Origin: Roseateles asaccharophilus
GTDB taxonomy: Bacteria > Pseudomonadota > Gammaproteobacteria > Burkholderiales > Burkholderiaceae_C
Reading direction: 5' to 3'
DNA: 64,000 bases
NCBI RefSeq assembly: GCF_004362405.1
Contig: NZ_SNXE01000001.1
Span: 248,001-312,000, forward strand
Below the pieces are notes generated by a model. That model ran no database searches and was not told where the DNA came from. It worked only from the letters and a program-made list of their open reading frames with translations. Shown piece by piece: positions 27,211 through 34,631 of this stretch (its first letter is position 1; each line of letters opens with the position of its first letter). The position numbers and the translations under genes are program-made.

Positions 27211-29493
27211 TCAGGACGAGGATAGCGCCTCGTCACGCAGTTCAGGATAGGCATCGGGCAGCAGCAGGGTGAAACAGCAACCCCTGCCGGGCTCGCTGCT
27301 GACGCTCAGCGTCCCCCCCAGACGGGCCAGCGCCAGGTTGTGGCAGATATGCAGTCCCAAGCCGCTGCGCCCCTGACCAAAACGGGTGCTGAAAAAGGGT
27401 TCAAACACATGGGACAGGTTGTCCGCTGCGATGCCGCAACCATCGTCCTCCAGGCTCAGGCGCAGCCCACGCTCGCCTTCAATAGCGGCGCGCAGGCTCA
27501 CGCACCCCTGGCTGCGCCCCGCAAAGGCATGCAGGCGTGCGTTGATCAGCAGTTCGGCCAGCAGCTGCTGCAGCGCCACGGGATCGCTGCTGAGGATCAG
27601 ACGCGGATCCACCTCCAGCACCAGCGCCAGGCGCAAGTCTGGGGTGGACGCGAGCTGGCCCTGGAACTCATGCAGGAGCTGCTCGCACAGCGGGCGCAGC
27701 CGCAGGCGCTGCCGCACCCGGGCGTCGGAGCTCACGGCCAGCTGCTTGAACTGTTCGACCAGGCTGGCCGCACGCTCCAGATTGCGCGTCAGCAGCGCCC
27801 CCGAGCTGCGGATCTGATCCAGAAAGGCCTCCAGCGCGCTGCGGCGCAGCTGCTGCACCTGCAAGGCCTGGTGCAGCTCGTCCCCACGGGACTGCAGATT
27901 GCTGGCGGCCATCAGGCTGTTGCCCAGCGGCGTGTTGAGCTCATGGGCCACGCCGGCCACCAGACGACTCAGGGCCTGCAGCTTGCCCTGCTGCACACGC
28001 TGGGCCATCTCACGATCCAGCCGGTCGGCGCGCCGCGCCTGCTCGGCCGCCTGGGCACGCGCCTGCTCGGTTTCGTGCAAGACCTGCATGGCCAGCACAC
28101 GCTGGGCAGCTTGATCGGTCTGGCTGCGGCGCTTGGCAGCCTCGGCCACGCGGCACAGCCGGTAGGCCTGCGCCATATCGCCGCTGGCCGCCCAGGCATC
28201 GGCCAGCTCGTCCCAGAGCTCGCCGGGAGGCGAAAAGCCGGCCAATGTGCCGGCCAGATCCTGCGCCTGCAAGAGGTAGTGCAAGGCCGGGCTGGGCGCC
28301 TGCAAGGGCTCGTCCGGCTTCAGCGCCGGGTGAGCCGCATGCAGGCGGGCCAGCGCGCGCAGCGACTCGATCTGCCGGTACACATGCGCGCTGTCACGGG
28401 CGCGCTGCAGGGCCGTATGCGCGCGACACAGCGCCGCCTGTCCCCGCCCGAGCAGGCTCAAGGCCTGCGCCCCGCCACGCAGGGCATGTATGCCCAGATC
28501 GGGGTGCAGCCGGGCCTGGCCGTGGGCCTGGAGCTGCTCGAAGGTCTGCAGGGCCGGTTCCGCTTCGGCGCGATCCAGCAGCAGATCACCCCGACACTTG
28601 AGCAAAATCGCATAGGGTCTGGAGGTCGGCAGGCCGCCCAGCCTGTCGAGGGCCTCATCCAGCGCCTGCAGGGCCTGATCCAGCCGCCCCAGGCGCCTGA
28701 GCGTATCGCCCAGCTGGGTCAGGCTGTGCCCCTCCAGCAGCGGCCAGGCGCGCGGGCGCAGCAGTTCCAGCGCATGCTCCATCCACTGCAAGGACTGCTC
28801 GTAGATGCCCAGATTGTTGAGCGCATCCACGGCGTTGTGGATGGCCACCACGGCTCGGTGCAGCTGGCCGCTGTTGCGGGCCTTCTCAAAGGCCTGGAGG
28901 CGTTCGCCGGCGGCCCGGCCATAGTCACTGGCCTGGGCGGCCAGTGTGCCGCGAAGCTCGTGGGCCCAGGCGTCCACGCCCACGGGTAGCGTGCCAATCT
29001 GCTCCAGCGACGGTGCGCCGCGAGCGCGGCCCGCCAGCGGGTCGGCAAAGGTCTGCAGCAAGTCTGACCACAAGCTCGCGGCCTGGGCACGCTGGGACTG
29101 CGCCCCGGCCCGCTGCCGCACACTCTCCAGCCAGGGCAGCGCCTGGGGCTGCCGACCTTCGGTGGAGGCACGCCAGGCCTCCAGCCAGTCGCAATCGGCC
29201 AGTCCTTGCGCATCCTCTGCCGCCTCGAACGCCTGACGTGCGCGCCCTAGTGCTTGGTCCAGAAGGGGTAAATCCATCCGGAGCAATGCGAGCTCGGCCT
29301 CGACCAGATCCAGCCGGGCACGGCCGAGCTCGGGCACCAGGGTTCGCAGCTGGGCGCTCAGGGCCAGGGCGGCGGCCGGGTCGCGCTGGCGCTGGTGCCA
29401 GCACAGGGCCAGGCGTTCGGCCACGCCGGCTCCGGCCTGCCCGGCCGAGCGGGCCAGGACCAGGTAGCTCGCCTCGTCGATGAACAGATCCAT
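27211..29493 (-). CDS. Soluble sensor histidine kinase with TPR-like N-terminal region
   Basis: 760 residues without any membrane helix. The first ~440 are alpha-helical and TPR-like (repeated patterns such as LTQLGDTLRRLGRLDQALQALDEA, here cut: LGDTLRRLGRLDQALQAL). A coiled coil (QARAQAAEQARRADRLDREM) leads to the H-box VAGVAHELNTPLGNSLMAAS with His517. The ATPase domain has its N-box (ELLINARLHAF), G1 (LEDDGCGIA), F-box (FEPFFSTRFG) and G2 (RSGLGLHIC). It should autophosphorylate at His517, but no response-regulator gene is in the window. ATG 29493 chosen; a TTG seven codons upstream is possible. Followed by an SBP_bac_3 gene. Confidence 0.9.
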   Translation of the reverse strand: MDLFIDEASYLVLARSAGQAGAGVAERLALCWHQRQRDPAAALALSAQLRTLVPELGRARLDLVEAELALLRMDLPLLDQALGRARQAFEAAEDAQGLADCDWLEAWRASTEGRQPQALPWLESVRQRAGAQSQRAQAASLWSDLLQTFADPLAGRARGAPSLEQIGTLPVGVDAWAHELRGTLAAQASDYGRAAGERLQAFEKARNSGQLHRAVVAIHNAVDALNNLGIYEQSLQWMEHALELLRPRAWPLLEGHSLTQLGDTLRRLGRLDQALQALDEALDRLGGLPTSRPYAILLKCRGDLLLDRAEAEPALQTFEQLQAHGQARLHPDLGIHALRGGAQALSLLGRGQAALCRAHTALQRARDSAHVYRQIESLRALARLHAAHPALKPDEPLQAPSPALHYLLQAQDLAGTLAGFSPPGELWDELADAWAASGDMAQAYRLCRVAEAAKRRSQTDQAAQRVLAMQVLHETEQARAQAAEQARRADRLDREMAQRVQQGKLQALSRLVAGVAHELNTPLGNSLMAASNLQSRGDELHQALQVQQLRRSALEAFLDQIRSSGALLTRNLERAASLVEQFKQLAVSSDARVRQRLRLRPLCEQLLHEFQGQLASTPDLRLALVLEVDPRLILSSDPVALQQLLAELLINARLHAFAGRSQGCVSLRAAIEGERGLRLSLEDDGCGIAADNLSHVFEPFFSTRFGQGRSGLGLHICHNLALARLGGTLSVSSEPGRGCCFTLLLPDAYPELRDEALSSS

Positions 29494-29582
29494 GGCGGCT
29501 TCAGCATAGGCCAAAGTCGGCAGCCTGTCCCCGCGAGCCGATCAAGCCCGCTGCGCTGCCCCGGTCACTGAGCGGGTGGCGT

Positions 29583-31037
29583 TCAGCGCTGCCGCGCCAG
29601 CCAATCGATCAGGCCATCCAGCACCGCACTGCCGCGCGGGCCGGCGCGTTCGTCATTGAGCATGGCCGCCACCACCCAGGTGCGGCCGGCCGCATCGGGC
29701 ACGAAGCCGGCCAGGGCCGTGACATCGCGCAGCGTGCCGGTCTTGAGGCGGGCCCGACCCGCCGCCGGGCCCTCACGCAGGCGCCGGCTCAAGGTGCCGT
29801 CCACCCCGGCCACCGGCAGGCTGACCAGCAGCTCCGGTCCATGACGGCCGCGCTGCGAGGCCAGCAGCAAGGCCACCATCTGACGCGCGCTGATGCGCTC
29901 GCTGCGCGACAGGCCGGAGCCGTTGTCCATCACCAGGCCCTGGGCGTCTATGCCCTGCTCGGCAAACCAGGCGCGGATCTGGCGCTCGGCCGCGGCGCGG
30001 CTGTCCTCACCCGGCGCCGCGGCCGCCGCGCCCAGGCGCAGATAGACCAGGCGGGTGAGCGGATTGTCCGAGCGCTTGTTCATGCCGTACATCAGCTCGG
30101 CCAGGGGCCTGCCCTGGTGCAGGGCCAGCCGTACGGCGCCGGCCGGCGTCGTGCCCTCGCGGTCCTCGCCCGCCAGGCTGCCGCCCAGCTCACGCCAGAT
30201 CTGGCGCAGGGCCTGGGTGGCAATCCACTGGCGCTCGATCAGATTGAGCTGGGGCTCGACCGTGCAGTGGCGCGGAAAGCTGCCGCGCAGCTGCACCACG
30301 GCCTCGCCGCCCTGCCAGGTCATAGCGGGCAGCAACCAGCCGGACGCCCAGTCCTGGCAGGCCCGATCCGCAAGCCTCATGCCGCTCGCGTCCACACGCA
30401 TGCCGGGCCAGGCCGGACTCAGCCGCGCCTGCAGCTGCTGCGCGTCCGATTGCAGGCGCAGACCCAGCAGCTGCCCGTTCAGATAGAGCGCATCCGGAAT
30501 CACGTTGTAGGGGAACTCCGGTGCCTCATCGAAGGCGGGCACGCCGATGTCCAGCCGACCCGGCGTGAACAGGCTGCGATCGATCACCAGGCCGCCGCGG
30601 ATCTCGCGCAGGCCCTGCTCCCGCAGCTGGCGCAGCATCTGCCACAGGGCACCCCAGTCCAGCTGGTCGTCGGCGCCACCGCGCAGATACAGCGGCCCCT
30701 CCAGCACCTCGCCACGGACGGGCGTATCAGCCAACAGCTCGGTCTGGCCCCGGCTGTTGGGCCCCAGCCGGTCCAGCGCCACCACGCTGGTCACCAGCTT
30801 CATGATGGAGCCCGGCTGCATCAGCCGCTCGGGCTGCACCTGCAGGCCGCCACGCCCGGGCTCCCCGCCCTGCAAGGGCACGGCCACCACGGCCAGGGCG
30901 CTCTCGGGCAGGCCGGCGCCCTGCAGCGCCTGGCGCAGCTCGGCGGGCAGGTCCGGGCCGACCGAGTTCAGGCTGGCGCAGCCCGACAGCAGCAGGGCCG
31001 CACCCATCAGACTCAAGGACTTGGTGATCAGTGGCAT
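29583..31037 (-). CDS. dacB: D-alanyl-D-alanine carboxypeptidase/endopeptidase, PBP4 (S13), lipoprotein form
   Basis: 484 residues. A lipoprotein signal (MGAALLLSGC, Cys20) precedes a class C penicillin-binding fold. Active-site motifs are Ser77-x-x-Lys80 (PGSIMK), Ser-Asp-Asn (KRSDNPLT) and Lys-Thr-Gly (LKTGTLRDV). It trims the terminal D-Ala and opens D-Ala-mDAP cross-links in the periplasm. The E. coli enzyme is not lipidated, so the lipobox is a variation. ATG 31037 has only a weak ribosome site. Divergent from the first TonB receptor across about 400 bases. Confidence 0.92.
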   Translation of the reverse strand: MPLITKSLSLMGAALLLSGCASLNSVGPDLPAELRQALQGAGLPESALAVVAVPLQGGEPGRGGLQVQPERLMQPGSIMKLVTSVVALDRLGPNSRGQTELLADTPVRGEVLEGPLYLRGGADDQLDWGALWQMLRQLREQGLREIRGGLVIDRSLFTPGRLDIGVPAFDEAPEFPYNVIPDALYLNGQLLGLRLQSDAQQLQARLSPAWPGMRVDASGMRLADRACQDWASGWLLPAMTWQGGEAVVQLRGSFPRHCTVEPQLNLIERQWIATQALRQIWRELGGSLAGEDREGTTPAGAVRLALHQGRPLAELMYGMNKRSDNPLTRLVYLRLGAAAAAPGEDSRAAAERQIRAWFAEQGIDAQGLVMDNGSGLSRSERISARQMVALLLASQRGRHGPELLVSLPVAGVDGTLSRRLREGPAAGRARLKTGTLRDVTALAGFVPDAAGRTWVVAAMLNDERAGPRGSAVLDGLIDWLARQR

Positions 31038-31445
31038 GGGGACGGGACAGGATGAGCTTGGCGGGCCACTGTATAGTCCCGCGCCGTCTGCCGGCATAAC
31101 TTCTTGCTCGAGGTCCAGAAACCTCGGGAATGCCCCGACGCATACCGCACCAGATCGGCACGCGCATGCCCCACAAGCAGGCATGCTCCAGGCATCCGCG
31201 GGCCGGTTTCCGGCCTGCATTCCATCAGGTTATGGGCAGGCGACAAGCATTCATCGTGACAGACACAACAAATGGGTGGGAGCCCTCTGGCGGGGTTCAG
31301 GCCCCTGTCTGATCATGAATGCAAGAGGGCCGTGCGCAGACAGCGCCACCAGAGCCACCCCAGGGACCCGTATTCCATTCCTCTGCACATCGACCAGCGG
31401 CTTGCGCCGTCCACGATGTGCCAGCCCCTACGAAGGAGAAGCAGC
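31038..31445. other. Divergent intergenic region between dacB and the first TonB receptor
   Basis: 408 bases without a gene. It holds three perfect inverted repeats: CGAGGT-N6-ACCTCG (31109-31126), GCATGCC-N9-GGCATGC (31164-31186) and GGCCGG-TTT-CCGGCC (31201-31215). It must contain both divergent promoters, but I cannot place convincing -35/-10 pairs. The receptor ribosome site AAGGAG lies at its right end (31432-31437). Confidence 0.6.
31109..31126. promoter_or_regulatory. Inverted repeat CGAGGT-N6-ACCTCG (possible operator)
   Basis: Perfect 6-bp arms with a 6-base centre, 72 bases from the dacB start and about 320 from the receptor start. Spacing and symmetry suit a dimeric repressor controlling dacB. 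Regulator unknown. Confidence 0.35.
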
Positions 31446-34241
31446 TTGAAATTGAACCAACTCGCGCGCAGTCTGGCCCTGGTCGGCATGGGCGTTCACG
31501 TGGCAGGCATGGCCTGGGCGCAGAGCGGCCCGGAGGTGAAGAAGGTTGAGCGCGTGGAAGTCACCGGCTCCAGCATCAAGCGACTGGCCTCGGAGGGCGC
31601 GCTGCCGGTGCAGATCATTTCGGCCGCGGAACTCAATCGCAAGGGCATCACCACGGCCGAGCAGATGCTCAGCCAGATGGGCGTGAATGGCACGGGCGCC
31701 GACAGCGCCGTGGCCAACAACAATGTGTTCGGCTCCGACACCGACCGCCTGACCGGCGGCTCGGCCAACGCCAATCTGCGCGGCCTGGGCCCGGGCAGCA
31801 CCCTGGTGCTGCTGAACGGCCGCCGCGTCTCCACCCATGGCATGAGCGGTGGCGCGGTGGACCTGAACGCCATCCCCATGGCGGCCGTGGCCCGCGTCGA
31901 GGTGCTCAAGGACGGCGCCTCCGCCATCTACGGCACCGACGCCATTGGCGGCGTGATCAACTTCATCCTGAAGAAGGACATGCAGGGCGTGGACGTGGGC
32001 GTGAACTTCTCCCAGCCCCTGGAATCCGGCGGCGGCACCAAGCGCCGTGCCAGCATCACCGGCGGCTTCGGCAATCTGGACCGCGACCGCTTCAATGTGC
32101 TGGCCAGCCTGGCCCTGGACAAAGACGACATCCTGCGCGGCAATGAGCGCAGCTGGGCCAATGGCTTCCAGCCTGATCGCTACCTCTCGCCGGACTCGTC
32201 CAGCCATCCTTTCGCCAACGTGATCAATGTGGCCAACACCGCCCTCGGTGCCACCGGCTCCACCGTGGGCAGCGGCGACGCCACCCGGTACACCCGCATC
32301 AATGCCCTGAGCCTCAAGGGTTCTTGCGACGCCATCGCCACGGGCGTGCAGTACCAACCCCAGCTCTGGAACGCCAGCGCCGCGGCCAACCGCTACCTGT
32401 GCAACACCGACTATGGTCGTCAGTACATGCTGGCTCCGCCCAAGGATGCCTTCAACCTGGTGACGCGCGGCAGCTTCTTGCTGAGCGACAGCCACACCGC
32501 CTTCGTGGAGCTGACCGCCTCGCGCACCGAATCCAAGGCTGAGCTGACTCCCGCCCAGTTCAGCACCACGACCGCGGCCGGCAACCATTACCCGGTCAAC
32601 GGCCCGCACTACCTCAACCTTAAGAGCGCGGGCGTCAACGACTTCGATCCCACCAAGCCCATCGCCTACCGCTGGCGCATGCAGGACTTCGGCAACCGCG
32701 TGATCGGCAATGTGTCGGACAACCAGCGCCTGGCCACCGGCCTGGACGGCGATATCGGCGCCTATGCCTACAAGCTCGGCCTCTCCACGGCCAAGGCCAA
32801 GGCCTGGTCGGATCTGATCGACGGCTACGCCTACACCGCCAAACTCAATGAGGCGCTCAAGACCGGCCTCATCAACCCCTGGGTCAAGCCCGGCGAGAAG
32901 CAGAGCCAGGCGGCCATGGACCTGATCGAGTCCACCAAGGCGCGCGGTCGCCTCATGGGCGGCGAGACCACCCTGACCCAGTTCGACGGCTCGATTTCGG
33001 GCGGCCTGATGGCCCTGCCGGCAGGCTCGCTGGACTTTGCCGCCGGCTTCGATCTGCGCCGCGAAGGCTACAAGTTCGCGCCCGAGCCCGGTGCCTTCAA
33101 CTGCGTCTCCGGCCTGAGCAGCACAGCAACTGCAACCGACGTGCTGCTGTGCCCGGGCAACAGCGCCATCGGCAAGCAAAGCCGTGACATCAAGGCGCTG
33201 TACGCTGAGCTGGCGGTGCCGGTGGTCAAGGGCTTGGACCTGCAGCTGGCACTGCGCCATGACCGCTACAGCGATGTGGGCAGCACCACCAACCCCAAGA
33301 TCGCCTTCCGCTTCCAGCCCAATGACATGGTGCTGCTGCGCGGCTCGGTCAACACCGGCTTCAAGGCCCCCAGCTTCCAGCAGCTGGCACCCAACACGGC
33401 GCCGCTGCTGGACACGTCCGACTGGCGCGACCCCGAGCTCTGCCCCACGGTCAGCGCCAGCAATCCAAACTGCACGCGCCGCCTGGACTACATCGTGACC
33501 GGCAAGCCCGACCTCAAGCCCGAAAAGTCCACCCAGGGCACCATCGGCATCGTGTTCTCGCCGCTGCGCGACCTGTCCTTCTACGCCGACTACTGGCGCG
33601 TGGATCTGGACGAGCGCCTGCGCAAGCTCACGCTGAGCGAGGTCAAGAACAACTACGCCCTGTTCAAGGATCGCTTCGCCCGCGACAGCAGCGGCCGCGT
33701 GTCCCTGGTGACCACCGGCTGGGAAAACGCGGCCGACAGCTCCACCAAGGGCCTGGACTGGGGTGGCAGCTATCTGTTCAAGCACAGCAGCGGCACCTGG
33801 CGCGCGGGCGTGAACGGCACCTACATGATCAGCCACAAGGAGCGTGCCCTGGAGAACCAGCCCTTGCAGGAGCTGGTGGGCCAATTCGCGCTGCGCACCC
33901 TGTACCTGCGCAACAAGCTGAGCGCCGATATCGGCTGGGCGCGCGACAACTGGGCCGCCACCCTGACCACGATCTACAAGTCGGGCTATATGGACCAGGA
34001 CATGACGCGCTACGGCACGCCGCGCCGCAAGATCAACGATTACACCACGGCCAATCTCTTCGCCAGCTACACCGGCTTCAAGAACACCACCATCACGGCC
34101 GGCCTGAACAATCTGTTCGACAAGGCTCCGCCCTTCACGTATCACAACGTGGACGATGTGGTGGGTGCGGGCTGGGATCCGCGCGTGGGCGACCCCTTCG
34201 GCCGTACGCTGAGCGTCTCTGTGAACTACAGCTTCCGCTGA
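31446..34241 (+). CDS. TonB-dependent outer-membrane receptor
   Basis: 931 residues from TTG 31446, which has a perfect AAGGAG eight bases upstream; an ATG ten codons earlier lacks one. A signal peptide (LKLNQLARSLALVGMGVHVA, cleavage after AWA) precedes a TonB box region (VERVEVTGSSIKRL). The plug domain runs to about residue 190 (LRGLGPGSTLVLLNGRRVST, RVEVLKDGASAIYGTDAIGG). A 22-strand barrel follows and ends in the aromatic LSVSVNYSFR. It imports a scarce large substrate with energy from TonB-ExbBD. The long lysine-containing plug-barrel insert and family style resemble Oar-like receptors of polymer degraders; substrate unknown. A strong terminator follows. Confidence 0.93.
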   Translation: MKLNQLARSLALVGMGVHVAGMAWAQSGPEVKKVERVEVTGSSIKRLASEGALPVQIISAAELNRKGITTAEQMLSQMGVNGTGADSAVANNNVFGSDTDRLTGGSANANLRGLGPGSTLVLLNGRRVSTHGMSGGAVDLNAIPMAAVARVEVLKDGASAIYGTDAIGGVINFILKKDMQGVDVGVNFSQPLESGGGTKRRASITGGFGNLDRDRFNVLASLALDKDDILRGNERSWANGFQPDRYLSPDSSSHPFANVINVANTALGATGSTVGSGDATRYTRINALSLKGSCDAIATGVQYQPQLWNASAAANRYLCNTDYGRQYMLAPPKDAFNLVTRGSFLLSDSHTAFVELTASRTESKAELTPAQFSTTTAAGNHYPVNGPHYLNLKSAGVNDFDPTKPIAYRWRMQDFGNRVIGNVSDNQRLATGLDGDIGAYAYKLGLSTAKAKAWSDLIDGYAYTAKLNEALKTGLINPWVKPGEKQSQAAMDLIESTKARGRLMGGETTLTQFDGSISGGLMALPAGSLDFAAGFDLRREGYKFAPEPGAFNCVSGLSSTATATDVLLCPGNSAIGKQSRDIKALYAELAVPVVKGLDLQLALRHDRYSDVGSTTNPKIAFRFQPNDMVLLRGSVNTGFKAPSFQQLAPNTAPLLDTSDWRDPELCPTVSASNPNCTRRLDYIVTGKPDLKPEKSTQGTIGIVFSPLRDLSFYADYWRVDLDERLRKLTLSEVKNNYALFKDRFARDSSGRVSLVTTGWENAADSSTKGLDWGGSYLFKHSSGTWRAGVNGTYMISHKERALENQPLQELVGQFALRTLYLRNKLSADIGWARDNWAATLTTIYKSGYMDQDMTRYGTPRRKINDYTTANLFASYTGFKNTTITAGLNNLFDKAPPFTYHNVDDVVGAGWDPRVGDPFGRTLSVSVNYSFR

Positions 34242-34631
34242 CAGCGCGCGCGGAGCGCCAACCGCGCTCCCTGCTCCCATCAGCGCCAAACCGCCAGCGC
34301 CGTCAGGCCCTGGCGGTTTTTTTGTGCGCCGCCGCTTGAGGCCAGTCATCGCGACAGGCCGAACTCCAGCCCGCATCCGTCGCGCGGGTGGTACATGCGG
34401 GCAAGACCCTAGGTCACGGTATCGCGCGCAGCCACTGCAAGTTTGCGTCGCTTGGCAACAAGTCGCAGGTCACGGCGAGGCCCGTGCAGCCGCATGCATA
34501 ACCGCGGTACATGCCCCGCCCTCACAACGCAATGAGCGCTCCAGGCGCAAAGGTCCGACAGTCCGGGCAGTGTCGGCAAAGGCGCAGCCAGGGCCGCACG
34601 CACTCAACCCAGCAAGACTCTGGAGAACTCC
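34242..34631. other. Intergenic region with terminator and paired direct repeats
   Basis: 390 bases without a gene. The first third has the terminator of the upstream receptor. The rest carries two pairs of direct 9-mers in nested order: GGTACATGC (34390-34398), AGGTCACGG (34411-34419), AGGTCACGG (34467-34475), GGTACATGC (34506-34514). CTTG-GCAA-CAAG lies between the inner pair. This is the presumed promoter/leader of the second receptor. Confidence 0.6.
34288..34323 (+). terminator. Rho-independent terminator after the first TonB receptor
   Basis: Stem AAACCGCCAG / CTGGCGGTTT (10 bp, arms 34288-34297 and 34310-34319) with a 12-base loop, ending in a run of seven T. It starts 46 bases after the receptor stop. 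Confidence 0.9.

Noticed and set aside
31416-31445. ATG start for the first TonB receptor ten codons before the TTG
   Set aside because: It lacks a ribosome site, while TTG 31446 has AAGGAG at ideal spacing and gives a normal signal peptide.
31428-34376. Open frame of about 980 codons opposite the first TonB receptor
   Set aside because: Same antisense artefact; composition is typical of a shadow frame and there is no ribosome site.
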